A stretch of DNA of 64,000 bases, taken from NCBI GenBank assembly GCA_038503035.1, contig JAVSML010025538.1, forward strand, positions 372,001-436,000, read 5' to 3'. This DNA comes from Crocodylus rhombifer (lineage: Eukaryota; Chordata; Crocodylia; Crocodylidae). Under the pieces are notes generated by a model, which worked only from the letters and a program-made list of their open reading frames with translations, was not told the DNA's origin and ran no database searches. Shown here one piece after another: positions 1-10,408 of this stretch. Each line of letters starts with the position of its first letter. Within the stretch, counting starts at the first letter, position 1. The position numbers were made by a program, and so were the translations under genes.

Positions 1-307
1 GGATCCTGGTTTGGTAGAGCAGCTGGTATTCCTGAAGGTGGGGCTATGGGGAAGCAGGAGCCCCCAGGTCCTGGGCATGACCACTAAAACTGCACTCTGA
101 CAGAGTTGGGGAGGCCTGGTGGGACTGTTGGTGGAGCAGCAGCCCCAGGAAATGCCAGGACCGAGGATCCCCCTGGTGAAAGGTGGGTAAGAGACACCAT
201 AACCTCCAGCTACCACATGCATACACACAGTCTTGGCTGAGGAAAGCCTGAGGCTTGCTGGTTGTAGTGGAGTTGTGAGGCTCCTGGTCAGCTTAGCTTA
301 GCTGCCT
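1..307. other. Unassigned sequence
   Basis: No open frame, repeat end or RNA gene is recognisable. It begins at a GGATCC site, which may be chance. The right part runs into the 3' end of a Penelope-like element. Confidence 0.4.
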
Positions 308-900
308 GGGATGACAGCTTTTGGGTTAAAAAACCTTTTGTCAGGCTAAGGAAGCACCTGCAGTTGGTGTGTGTGTGCTGTTCCTGGATGGAAGGAACAG
401 TAAAGAAGCCAGAGTCTGACATGCAATGGAGGCAAGAAAGCCAGTCAGTGAAAGTATAGATGGAGGTGTCAGGGGGTGAGAAAGACAGACTGAGGTAGGG
501 GGGAAGGGGGATGTAGCGGCGCAGGTAAAAGTGGAGAGGTATCTGGGGAGTCAGATGTCCAGCAGGTTGTACTGTGTCATAACTCTAATGTTTACAGTGA
601 GTCCATGAGTTTCTGTACCTAGGAGGCTGATGAGGTGAAGTTCATAGGGCCAGCTGTGAAAAGTGGTTTGTAAATTCTCTCTCAGGATCAGGCCTGAGAG
701 CCTGGAGACAGAGCGGTTTTTTTTGTGAGGAATGTGCCCCCACAGGTAGTTGGGTATTCTTGTCTTTCATAGTTTCTTGTGTGCCGTTTGTGGGGGTACT
801 GGAGATTGTTGTCAGGTTTTGTGTTTTGAGCTGTAGGAAGTTGACTTCAGTTCTGGTGATGATGTTAGGTTAGCAAGGTTCAGTGTTTGTTTGAATTTAC
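308..900 (-). mobile_element. Penelope-like element, 3' part (decayed)
   Basis: Reading the minus strand, positions about 770-720 give KDKNTQLPVGAH, the same peptide found in the GIY-YIG endonuclease tail of the copy at 62.96-64.0 kb. The non-coding 3' end follows, with the shared phrases gtcaggctaaggaagca and gcaagaaagccagtcagt, both also present in the 63-kb copy. Penelope-like elements encode a reverse transcriptase followed by a GIY-YIG nuclease; only the tail and 3' flank survive here, with several stops. Nothing of the reverse transcriptase is seen. The element is non-functional. Boundaries are approximate. Confidence 0.8.
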
Positions 901-1091
901 AAACTGCTTTTCAATTGAATTTACAAACCAGTTTGGCTGTCTGATGCTGCTGGCGCTACTGTGCTGCTCACTAATTTATTACTTATTGTTATTTAAAGTG
1001 GTGGACCGGACTGTGGCTGTGGGGGAGGAGGAGACTTCATTGGGGCACACTACCATGTCGCATAGAGGCCCCAGCACCAGTGAGGGCAGAC

Positions 1092-1730
1092 CTTAACACA
1101 CAGTATCACACACATCGCCAGTTCTCCTTGTCAGCAGCCTGAGGTGCAGTTCCCCAGAAACCCCTGCACCTATCTTCTTGAAAGCTGGCAGGCTTCATGG
1201 GCTGATCAGGGCCTAGCACACCTGCAGTTTTCACTCCACTGTGCCTTAACACATACATGTGATGTGGGTTTTACTTGTCAGTAGCTTGAGGTGAAGTTTC
1301 CCAGAAACCCCTGCATATATCTCCTTGAAAGCTGGCAGATATCATGCCCTCAGAAGGGGCTGCCAACTCTGCTGTTTTCATCCAAATCTGCCTTAACACA
1401 CACAACATGAGTTTTTCTTTCAAACTTTGAGGTGATGTATCCCAGAAACCCCTGCACCTATCTTCTTGACATCTGGCAAGATTCATGCCCCCAGAAGGGG
1501 CTACCACTCTTGTGTGTTTTATCTGAAGAAGCCAGAAAATGACAAAGTTATAACTATTTCAGTGATTCCCTATTATAGTCTATGGCTGAATCTCCAAATC
1601 TCTCTGAATCGGTGCCAAATCTTCGAAAGCCGATTTGGCTAAATCATTTCAGGACAGTGATCTGAATCAAATCACTATCCTCTGAATTGGCCGAATCCAA
1701 ATCAAATGCTTCCCTGTTCACACCGACCTA
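1092..1730 (+). mobile_element. Foldback hAT-type element, right half
   Basis: Three degenerate tandem units of roughly 150 bp begin near 1092, 1243 and 1390. Each starts with a ccttaacacac-like phrase and carries gcttgaggtg, cccagaaacccctgca and cttgaaagctggcag. They are followed by acaaagttataactatttca, which is shared with the copies at 16.1-17.4 and 24.0-28.8 kb, and then by the AT-rich end rich in GAATC/GATTC. The right end is placed at caccgaccta because other copies end in cccta. No left half with a TAGGGCTG start is visible, so this copy is truncated or broken. It has no coding capacity. Confidence 0.75.
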
Positions 1731-2010
1731 CTGCCTACAACACTCAGTGAGAGGCTCTCCGTGCATGCATCCAGTGTGCTTTGTAGGCTCTCCTGGCTGT
1801 CTGGCAACTACTGACACTAGGTGAGGGCAAAGTTCAAGGTTAATTAGCTGGGTACCCCAGGGGACCATGACCCTCATCTCTACAATACCTGCTCCTTCCT
1901 TCCCTTCCTCCCAGCTGATGGGCTTTCAGACAGGACACTCAGAGTGTGTCTTCTGTATTTCAAGCCCATCAGGTTCCCCGCCAGCAGCCCCTCTGGCAGC
2001 AGCTGGTCTA

Positions 2011-2924
2011 TGAGGGCTGTTCAAAAAGTATCAAGACTGACGCTGTAGGAAACTATTTTATTTACAGGGCTTTTGACTTAATCTCCTTTGAAGTATGCTC
2101 CTTCTGCAGCCACACACTTCTCCCAACATTTCTGCCATTGTTGGAAACACCTGTGATAAGCAATCTGTGGAATCACTAGAAGCTGCTCAGTCTCATTTTG
2201 TTTTATGGTGTGACAGAGCACCCTTTTGGGGTGCATGGCGCCGTATCAGGTGAATATGGAGGCTGTGGCATTTGTGGGATATGGCGCTTGGCTAAAAATT
2301 CCTTCACAAGCTGTGCTGAGTGAGCACGTGTGTTGCTGTGGTAAAGCATCCAAGAGTTGGACAGCCACTTTCTAGTAATTTTTCTGGTCGTTTCATTCCC
2401 AAATCACCGGTTAGAATTGAATGACGTGAACCAACAGAAATTCCAACTTCTTCAGCTATCTCTCAGACAGTCAGTCACTTATCATTTCAAACCAAACTGT
2501 GAACCGCTGCCACATTTTCATCATTTTGTGATGTTGAAGGGTATCTGGAATGCACGTCACTTTTGACCGATGATCATCCTTTAAACCCATGATACCATTC
2601 AAAAACTCTTGTGTGGCTCATAGTGTCATCACCAAATGCTATTTTAAGTAATTCAAATGTTACACTTGCTGTTTTCCCAATTTTCATGCAAAATGTAATG
2701 CACACGCATTGTTCTGGACATTCTGACATAACGAAAAGGGACACAAGACACAAGCGATCTTACTTCAGACAATGGCCACAGAAAACTGGGGAAACACCAT
2801 GAGCTGTAAACCTGTCAGGAGGAATCCCAACATGTCCAGACATGGCCAGCAAAGCCACATCCCCCACCCAATACTTTGTACCTCAAATACACATTCAATC
2901 TCAATACTTTTTGAACAGACCTTG
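2011..2924 (-). mobile_element. Mariner-type DNA transposon, internally deleted
   Basis: The ends are imperfect inverted repeats of about 30 bp. Both contain tctgttcaaaaagtat or gctgttcaaaaagtat as read inward, and both are bordered by TA (2009-2010 and 2925-2926), the target duplication made by mariner/Tc1 elements. At 914 bp it is shorter than the usual 1.3 kb of an intact mariner. The minus strand carries recognisable pieces of a transposase (see next entry). It is a non-autonomous fossil. Confidence 0.9.
2060..2800 (-). pseudogene. Mariner transposase remnant
   Basis: The enzyme would cut and paste its own element at TA sites. Minus-strand frames show an N-terminal helix-turn-helix region (about 2740-2400) with LTVREIAEEVGISVGSRHSI. 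Next comes a middle piece (about 2350-2230) reading NTRAHSAQLVKEFLAKRHI and then YSPDTAPC, and a C-terminal piece (about 2165-2060) with QQWQKCWEKCVAAEGAYF. Stops and frameshifts interrupt all of them. The stretch between the DNA-binding part and the middle piece is missing, which explains the short length. The aspartate usually found before the N(A/T)RAH-like block, and the one after the SPD-APS block, are not conserved here. The protein is certainly inactive. Confidence 0.85.
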
Positions 2925-2999
2925 TATTCACTTCCAATGAAAGTCAGGTGAGTTTAGTCAGGTTTGGGTATCATGGATCAAGTGCTGTCAGGTAGAAAT

Positions 3000-3750
3000 C
3001 AGATGCTTCTAGGTCCAGGTCCTGGGGGCCGGTGTTTAGGTACTTCAGCTCCTTTTTGATTGGACCTGAATCAGCTAGATTCTGACCCCTCCCAGACCTG
3101 AACTACATAGACCCAATTCTCTCCATACCTGGATCTGCTAGATCTACTCCCTCCGCTCCTCTCAGGTCCCACCAAGACCTGAATCAGCCCTTCAGATAGG
3201 GTCCAGGTCCAGGGAGAGGGATCTGACAGCTTGTGGAACAGTGGGGCTATGGTCTGGGAGTTCTAAGTCAGAGGGCTCAGAGAATGGTAGGAGCAGGGGC
3301 ATGGTCTGCAGCATCTGTGTCTCTGACAGAGGTGAATCAGGTGGCCCAGGGAATGGCCCAAGGTCTACAGGGTCCATATCCATAGTGGAGGTAGGCCAAG
3401 GGGCTCAGGGAATGGTGGGGCTGGGATCTACAGGGTCCATATCCCTAGTGGGAGTTAGTGGGCTTGGGAAACAACACAGAGTCTGGGGTCCTTAAGTCTG
3501 GGTTGGTGGTGGGGCATGGGGGGAGAGGGGGCAGAGGAGGCTCAGGGGAATGTGAGAGCTGGGGTTTGTGAAGTCCAGGTACCTGAATACAGGAGGCTTA
3601 GGAAGTGGCAGAGGCAGGGTATGTGGCATCCATGTATGTGGCGGAGGATGTCAAGAGACTTGGAGAATGGCACAGGGTCTGGGGTCTGCGAGATTGGCTG
3701 AGATGGGTCAGGGACTTGGGAAATGACAGGGGTGGGGGAAGGCTGTTCCA
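3000..3750. repeat. Degenerate purine-rich tandem array
   Basis: From about 3240 to 3740, units of roughly 60-70 bp recur with phrases such as gctcagggaatggtggggct, gggatctacagggtccatat and ccctagtggga. The flank at 3000-3240 is built of the same words (aggtccag, gacctgaatcag). Overlapping open frames on both strands here follow from the repeat structure and lack domains. Confidence 0.6.
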
Positions 3751-4379
3751 TGTCTGGGGAGGTGCTGGAGGGTCATTTTTCCCTTCCTGCTCAAGACTGG
3801 GGGGGATTAATGGCTGCACAGCCCCAGGGAAGTGGAGAGGACTGAGGCTTACTCAGCCCCAAAGTTGAAAGGGGCTCTGCATGGCTGAAACAGTGGAGTT
3901 TGGCTGGATCTCAGAGTGTCTACCTGGAGGGGAGTTAGGCGGTTGAAGGCATGGTGGCATCTATTGGAGAGGTAGGTGTAAAAGTGTTCATTTTTCTGGT
4001 AAAAACTCTACTAGAGGCCACTTATACCTTCTTGGAAGTGGCACAAGTTTCTACCAGATGTGCCCTTTTTGGTCTGGGAGAAACTACTTGAATACTTGGA
4101 CAATTTGAGTTTCTACCAGTGACACTGCAATTCCACTGGTAGAAATGTAATGCTTGTATTCACCATTAGATTTACTACATTTAGATGACTGTTTTTAAAA
4201 GATAACATTTTTATTGATATGTGATTAGTCTTTCACATTATTCTATAGGCACATAGAAATTTTTAGCTTCTATCATTAAACAAAAAAAGTTTCTAGAATT
4301 GATTTTTTTTCCAAGATAATCTGTATTCATAATACTATTTCCCCTCCTTTTTGGTAAGAATTTTATCTTAGTGATCAGT
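3751..4379. other. Unassigned, becoming AT-rich
   Basis: No gene is seen. Between about 3990 and 4155 the words ttctggtaaaaactcta, tttctaccag and actggtagaaatg face each other, suggesting a small decayed inverted-repeat element. The remainder is AT-rich and plain. Confidence 0.35.
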
Positions 4380-4508
4380 ACCAGGATCATAGGAAAGTAG
4401 GGCTGAAAGGGACATCACAAGATCATGTAGTCCAACCCCCTGCTTAAGGCAGGATCTTCCCTGACTAAACCATCCTAGCCAAGTGTCTGTCCAACCTGCT
4501 TATAGGAT
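4380..4508 (-). mobile_element. CR1 LINE, 3' end fragment
   Basis: The block with ggatcataggaaagtagg, gctgaaagggacatcac, tagtccaaccccctgc and tccctgactaaaccatcc is the reverse complement of the conserved CR1 3' end. Only the 3' terminus is present, the usual result of 5' truncation on insertion. Confidence 0.9.
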
Positions 4509-4969
4509 CATCACAAATCTGGAGATTTAAAATAAGTAAAATATAAGCAATAGAAATGCAAACTTGCCTTCAGTGAAAACTTACTTTCTATGGTTTTGTC
4601 TAAACTAGGATTTAAAGCAGGTTTATTAGATTGTATTTTCTAACTTGATCTAACCTTTCTAATGTTAACCTTTCAATACTCCAGCCAAGCCAAGGCAATC
4701 ATACTTTGCAAATTCTAAGCTGGTTGAGTTGAAGCTGGACTGCTTTACTCTTCACATAGATAAATAATCACAGTCATGCCAGCTTTTTGGATTGTGGTGG
4801 CAAACACAGTTGAATAGTTGTTAAACTGTAATGGCACCTCACCAATAAGAAACTGAAAGGAAGGGAGGAGGGAAGGAAATGCCCCACTTCTATTAACTTA
4901 AAGCACTAATTGTCTAGCAACAGCAACTTTGGGCCTAATAGCCTTTGGCTGATTTGAATTGGTGACACA
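4509..4969. other. Unassigned sequence
   Basis: AT-rich with a short purine tract (aaggaagggaggagggaagg, near 4856). No repeat end, frame or RNA gene was recognised. Confidence 0.4.
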
Positions 4970-5440
4970 GGGCAGGTCTACACAAGATGTTGACTGCAGA
5001 GCTGACTAATTAGCTCTGCAATACAATGTCACTGTTCACTCATGTAGTGCTATTAGGATGGAGTAAAGTAATGAACTCTGCTGTAGGATTGTACTGCCAG
5101 ACACAAGTCTAGGGCAGAGTTATTAATTCTGCCACTATGGATATGTAGACACTGACCGGGCTGGCTGAGGAATGAGGGTGCTTCAGTGTGGGGGCTCAAG
5201 CCCCAGCCAGCTTCATGCCCAAGCCAGCCCCCTCACAGTATGTTAAGCTGCATCAGGGCAGCCCTGGGATAGCAGGCTCTCCTGCAGGACCCCCTGCCAG
5301 TCAGAGCTGCTGTGCCCCAACACAATGTGTTGCAGTCCTAGGCTTAAGTTCAAATGCAATGTCCAGGAGCAATAAACTCTGGTGTGAACTGTGCTGGAGT
5401 TTATTCAGCCACATTAATTGCATGTGTAGACACGTCCTCG
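4970..5440. mobile_element. MITE of the GTCTACAC family
   Basis: The left end gggcaggtctacacaagatg and the right end, read inward as cgaggacgtgtctacacatg, are imperfect inverted repeats sharing GTCTACACA. Near the left end the arms tgcagagct (4995-5003) and agctctgca (5012-5020) form a perfect small hairpin. There is no coding capacity. Related ends occur at 9388-10122, 46411-46680 and 53277-53540. A short target duplication was not resolved. Confidence 0.6.
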
Positions 5441-5589
5441 ACCAGAGGTGAAAGTCTAATTAAGATAATAAGATACCTGCTTCTGGTGGCTCCCATTCCA
5501 TTTTCTCTTATCTTACCCTGTTAGCTAATAGTTATTATTTGTAGAGTTTCTTTGTTTCATACTTGTCTACACAAATAAGCTTTAGCTAC

Positions 5590-5692
5590 ACTGACTGGAG
5601 GAAAAGTACCTGATGCCCAAAAACTTGTCCAACACCTCTCCCAACTGTGTAGTTGGTCCAATAAGAGATATCACAAAAATCCTTGCCTTTCA
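5590..5692 (+). mobile_element. Penelope-like element, 3' terminal fragment
   Basis: Contains tgatgcccaaaaacttgtcc, agttggtccaataagagata and tcacaaaaatccttgcc. These match the terminal phrase of the Penelope-like 3' end, also seen inverted at 22.0 and 62.96 kb. It is about 100 bp and non-coding. Confidence 0.7.
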
Positions 5693-6589
5693 TATTTTAA
5701 CTGCTCTAATATTTTTTAAGCATTTTGACCCTCTATATCCTGGCACAATTATTTTGGTATGAAGTTATTTATGCTGATCCAGGTTATTTCCATATAAGAA
5801 AGGGGAACTTAGTATAAAGGCGCACCATTGAGCATTGACACATAGAACAACTGGAAGAGTTTCAATGCAGTTGAACCCTGAAGCACATAGACATGCAAGC
5901 TTGTTAAACTGGTTTAAAGTTGTAGCAAAACCCCCAGTTTTTGTTTTTGTTATTTGTAAAATGCATTCCCTCCCCTTCCCCAACCATTTCTGACTTTCTG
6001 TCTGCCTTCTCTATCCCTTATAAGTGATTACAAGCAGTACTAGGTAAGCTAAGCTAAGTTTTTGTATGCTATTATTGTAATAAGCCCCTTTTTATATACT
6101 GTAAATAGTGTTCTGTTATGTTTGTATTGATTTTTACTGTTTTATATTGTATTATATTGTATTCCTGTAATTTCTGCATTGGTTTTTATTGTTTCATAAT
6201 AATCTTGTATGGTTTTGGCCTGTGTCTGTAAAGTGATGTCAAGTATCCATTCCCATCTTGTTACCATATTGTCCCCTTGTGTAAGAATATTGCAATTCTG
6301 TAACCACTCCAATGTAAACTGGTTTTCCTTGAATGCCTAAAACAAAGGAGTGAATGGATGAGTGAAACACAATGATAGCAGGACCCCCTACTAATCACCC
6401 CACCATCAAAACCAATACATGAACTGACCCAGCCCTTGGAACCACCCTCAGCATTCAAGAAACAAAAGATGAGGCAACCCACCATTGCGCCAAGCTGCAC
6501 ATGCTCAGTATGAACATCTGGAACCCTCTTGAACAGGGCTGACCTTGCCTGGACATGCCGTCCCCATAGAAAATCATAGGTAGTCTGCC

Positions 6590-6599
6590 CCATAAAAAG
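6590..6599 (+). promoter_or_regulatory. TATA-like box in LTR-like repeat
   Basis: ccataaaaag lies in the middle of the repeat. It is conserved in position in the inverted partner, where plus-strand ccccttttatgggg lies near 37077-37090. It would serve the element, not a host gene. Activity is unknown. Confidence 0.4.
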
Positions 6600-6918
6600 G
6601 TGTAATGAAGACTGACTCCTGAGGACACCATCTTCACCCGGACCAGACCTGCTCCACATCACGCTGCCTATAAACCCAGAGGCCCTGCCAGCAATCCCCA
6701 TCTGGACAACAGCTGCTGGAGAAAGGTCACAACTGGGCATTGAGGACCCCCTCCCATCCTGGATAGGTAGCTATCACCCCCACCCTCTCTTCAATCAAGG
6801 ACTTGGACGACTCTGTTCCTTTTCTGCTTGGACTCCAACCCTTCCACTGAGTCTCTTTCTCCTGCTACCATTGTGTGAGTGTGTGTGGGAACTAAGCTGT
6901 ACAGTACAGTGTTCATTT

Positions 6919-6924
6919 AATAAA
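6919..6924 (+). terminator. Poly(A) signal AATAAA in LTR-like repeat
   Basis: A canonical hexamer about 320 bp downstream of the TATA-like box and about 30 bp from the end of homology with the other copy. This spacing suits an LTR R/U5 boundary. Confidence 0.4.
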
Positions 6925-7217
6925 ACTGTTATTTGCACCTCTGAGTTGGGTTTTGCTTTACTATGGTTCTGGCTCTGTTTCAATATCTTCTCCTCATGCC
7001 TCTAACTTCTGTCTCATTTCTCCCTCTCCTGCTTCTGGCTCACCACCACCTCCAACACCTGTTCCATGTTCCCGTAGATCCAGCTGTCCTGAGCTCCTCT
7101 CTACCTGCAATCTGCTGTTTCTTTGCTATTGCCCCATCTCCACTGCCTTTTCCCCTGATCTATGCCACTTTCTCTTTAGTTACCAAGCACCCCAAGCATA
7201 GGCACCACAGGCATCAG

Positions 7218-7243
7218 CACACACACACACACCACACACACAC
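7218..7243. repeat. CA microsatellite and TG-rich neighbourhood
   Basis: An imperfect (CA)n run, followed to about 7480 by TG/TATG-rich low-complexity sequence. The open frames around 6953-7253 end in this tract and are not genes. Confidence 0.9.
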
Positions 7244-8070
7244 TGTCACCTAACTCAGTGTTTAACCTGTGAGTATATGTGTATGTATGTGTATTGTGTA
7301 AGATGTAATGTCATTATCATAACAGCATGTATGTGCTTGAATTGATGATAGATATGCATAAGCCTAGGCTGGTAATTTTGGATATGTGCCTAAGTTGGTA
7401 ATGTGTGTGCACACATCTGGTGGGGGTGTATGCACCTAGAGTGTGTGTGTACACCTAATTAATTTGTGTGTGTGTGTATGTGCAGTTGAACACTATGGTG
7501 TCCTAACAGCACAATATTGAGATCCTGAGCATTGGCCTGACCCCACAGGGCGACAAAGTCATCTGGAACAGTTTAGAAGTGTACATGGAAAATCATATAC
7601 TATTCTGAGCTACTTCAATATTATGTGAGGACTCCAAGTGTTCTGAGACGCAGGTCTCTTTGGTCCTTCAGACATCCCAGTCAACACTATCCTGCTTTTT
7701 CCCACCTCCCCACACACACTGGTCCTTACCCTGAAAAAAACACAGTTAATTCATGGATGTAGTTTGGACCATGTCTTCTTTGTCCTTTTAGATACAAGTA
7801 GGAAATAGAACTCTCAATATCATGAACCCTATTAAAGGATGGTTTACTGCAGACATCACATTGGATTTAGCATGGAATAAACACTTAAAAGCAAATACAA
7901 ATCAGCTGCAGTTATATTAAAGGAAACAGTAGATAACCAAGGAAATAGGTGGATAGTCTGAGTTCACAGCATTAAAAACATTCCAACTGCATGCTGGAGA
8001 GCCCTGCTTTGTGCATGGATGCTTACTTCTACCTCACTGTCTCCACATCTTTTCTGACAACTCTTTGGAG
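7244..8070. other. TG-rich then plain single-copy-like DNA
   Basis: 7244-7480 is low-complexity TG-rich sequence. 7480-8070 shows no gene, RNA or repeat end that I recognise. Confidence 0.4.
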
Positions 8071-8828
8071 TAGTGGTGGTCAATATTTTTTCCCAGTGAG
8101 CCAGATGGTGGTGCCTGGTCCAACCATAGGCTAGATGATGGTTCTGGTCCAGCACCCAGGGCTTGTGCACCAGGCACCATCCAGTCATGTAGAGTGGTGT
8201 GGGAAGCACCCCAACTTGAGCCTGACCCTGCAGGGAGGGAAGGAGGCTTCACTTCGCTCTGTGAGAAAAGGAGGGATGTGACCCAGCCAGGTGGGAAAAA
8301 GAGGAAGTGAAGGAGGTGTGGCTGGAAGGGGGATTGATTTGACTCCAACCCAACCTGACCTGAACCCACAGGGGCAGGAAATGTGGCCCAAGCCTGTTAT
8401 GGCCAGCCCCAACATGGCCCCATGAGGGAAATGGGGCATGGCCCATCCCTGATACAGCCCCACAGGTAGAAGGGGGAATGGCCCAGCTCTGACTGGGCTC
8501 ATGAGACTTGAGAATTCTGCACAAGGGAGGGTGACCATTTTAATGGTCACCACTCCCCTGCTGGCAAATTTTCCAACCCACGGGGAACAGCACAGGCCGG
8601 GTGCAATGGCTCCATGGGCTGCATGGTCCCACTGGGGCAAGTCCAGAGCAGGTGCAGGGACATCCAGGGGTGTGCTCAGCTGTTGCTAGGTGCTTGTGGC
8701 ATTGGTGGTAAGCCAGAGGGTGCATGGGCTCTGGGCTCTTGTGGGGGTGGGGGTGCTGTTAACCAGCCCACAACAGCTCCCCAAAACACCCAATGTGGCC
8801 CATGGACCCAAATAATTGCCCACCTCTG
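8071..8828. mobile_element. Non-autonomous hAT-type element (GGTGGGCAA ends)
   Basis: The left end tagtggtggtcaatattt and the right end, read inward as cagaggtgggcaattattt, form an imperfect inverted repeat of the YAGNGGTGGNCAA type common in vertebrate hAT elements. The interior is GC-rich with repeated phrases (ggccatgggcc-like and gcccat). No transposase frame is present. A clear 8-bp target duplication was not found. A right-end fragment of the same family lies near 37.84-37.89 kb. Confidence 0.6.
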
Positions 8829-8835
8829 GTATAAT

Positions 8836-10408
8836 TCCATTCTCTTTGGAACCACTCTTCAGGTAGTTGAAGGCTGCTATTAAATCACCTCTCAGTCTTC
8901 TCTTCTCCAGACTAATTAAGTCCAGTTCCCTCAGCCTTTCTTCAGAAGTCATGTGTTCCAGCCTCCTAAACATTTTTGTTGCCCTCTGCTAAACTATCTC
9001 CATTTTTGTTACATATTTTCTGTAATGGGGGACCCAAAACTGGACACAGAACACCAGATATGGCCTTACCAGTGCAGAATAGAGGGAAAGAATCACTTCC
9101 CTTGATGTGCAGGCAAAACTCCTAATAATGTGACCAAGTATGCCATTGGCCTTCTTAATAACAAGGCACACCATTGGCTCATATTCAGCTTATTGTTCAC
9201 CGTAACCCCCAGGTCCTTTTCTCCAGAGCTGCTGCCCAGTCATGCAATCAGTCAATAAGTCATTCAGTTCCCAACCTGCAGTGGTGCCTGTGATTGTTCC
9301 ATCCTAAGTGCAGGACTTTGCACTTGTCCTCATTGAACCTCATGAGATTTCTTTTCATCCAATCCTCCAATTCATCTAGGTTTCTCTGGGTGCATCTACA
9401 CATGCATTTGATTTGAGATCAGTTAGCTTGCAAGTAAACTACTCACAAGTAAATGCTCCTGGGCAGGCATCTACACTTCTGCAGCTCTGCAATGGGCCCT
9501 GGCAACCACTAGAGGTAGCCAACAGCCATCTTGAAAAGCTACCTCCCTCTCTGCTCCCTGGCCAGCCACTTTTCTGGCCAGGAGTAGAGTGCACAGTACA
9601 GGAGCAGCATACAGCAGCTCTTTCCTCACCACCTCTGCCTTTCTGCATTTAGCTGTTCTAGCCCCTGCCTCTGGCAGCGATGATCATTGGCCCAGATTGA
9701 TGCTGGCCACTGTGCAGACCCTACTGACCTGCTGTGCTAACTGCTGGTTGGCCAACAGCTATCTGGGTCCTCCTGGCTCTCCTGTGCACAGCAACCACCT
9801 GCCCAACCACACCACACCATCAAGGGGCTGCCACCACCATGCAGCTGCTGCCGATCCAAAAGAGTCCTGGAGATAGCCTCAGGCTGACCCCCCTAGTGGT
9901 GGGGATGACTAGGAAAAAATCTGCTCCCAGGATGCATCTACTTATGGATTACTGTAAGGTAAGTACTCATGAGTGAATTTGCTACTAGCATTTGCAGGTA
10001 GCAAATTTACTCACGAGTAGCATCATTTACTGCACACTAAACCTGTGCATGTGTAAAAGCATGTACTTACTTTGCAGTAAAGTACACTACTGTGCAGTTA
10101 AGCGTTTCTTGTAGACACGACCTTTGAATCCTAGCCCCACCTTCCAGCATATCTACTACTCCCTGCAACTTGCTATTATCTGCAAACTTGCTGAGGGTGC
10201 ACTCCATCCCATTTTCCAGGTCACTGCTAAAGATATTGAACAGAACTAGCCCCAAGACTGACCCCTGAGACACTCTACTTGACATCAGCTGCCAACTACC
10301 CACAAGCCATTGACTACTACTCTTTGAGCCCAATGATTTGGCCAGTTTTATATCTACTTTACAGTTCATTCATTCAAATCATACTTCCTTAGGTTGCTTG
10401 CAAATGTC
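8836..10408 (-). mobile_element. CR1 LINE, old partial copy split by a MITE
   Basis: Two segments, 8836-9387 and 10123-10408, are the reverse complement of CR1 ORF2 coding sequence and are collinear with the long CR1 at 59.8-62.0 kb. Minus-strand frames give LYSALVRPYLVFCVQFWVPH (near 9090-9030), a typical CR1 reverse transcriptase C-terminal stretch, and [12 protein letters not shown] (near 10270), the region just before the catalytic FADD box. In the second segment that box is altered to FADN (near 10180). Frameshifts and stops are frequent. The gap is filled by the MITE at 9388-10122. The 3' terminus is missing. Confidence 0.9.
9388..10122. mobile_element. MITE of the GTCTACAC family inserted in CR1
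   Basis: The ends gggtgcatctacacatgc and, read inward, ggtcgtgtctacaagaaac are inverted repeats. The left end interrupts CR1 after tttctct and the right end is followed by tttgaatcctag. Comparison with the CR1 at about 60625 (ctctgaaacctag) suggests a 3-bp duplication (TCT/TTT), as PIF/Harbinger elements make; the class is an inference. The inner arms include gtaaactactcacaagtaaa and its counterpart gcaaatttactcacgagtag. There is no coding capacity. Confidence 0.75.

Larger units (their letters stand above)
5921..6956 (+). mobile_element. LTR-like repeat (candidate solo LTR), copy 1
   Basis: This 1.04-kb block matches 36730-37752 in the opposite orientation along its whole length. Both begin tgtagcaaaacccccagttt and run to ctgagttgggtttt. 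It starts with TG, has a TATA-like cataaaaagg at 6591-6600 and an AATAAA at 6919-6924 about 320 bp later, as expected for U3-R-U5. I could not find a target duplication, and the 3' end does not clearly finish in CA, so the LTR call is tentative. The frames inside (for example 6261-6740 minus) are chance. The CA/TG-rich DNA that follows is separate. Confidence 0.5.

Noticed and set aside
1..6. GGATCC at the first base as a cloning junction
   Set aside because: The site may be chance. No vector sequence is present, and other GGATCC sites exist in the window.
6261..6740. 159-codon minus frame
   Set aside because: It is antisense inside the LTR-like repeat, is not kept open in the partner copy at 36.7-37.75 kb, and has no domain.
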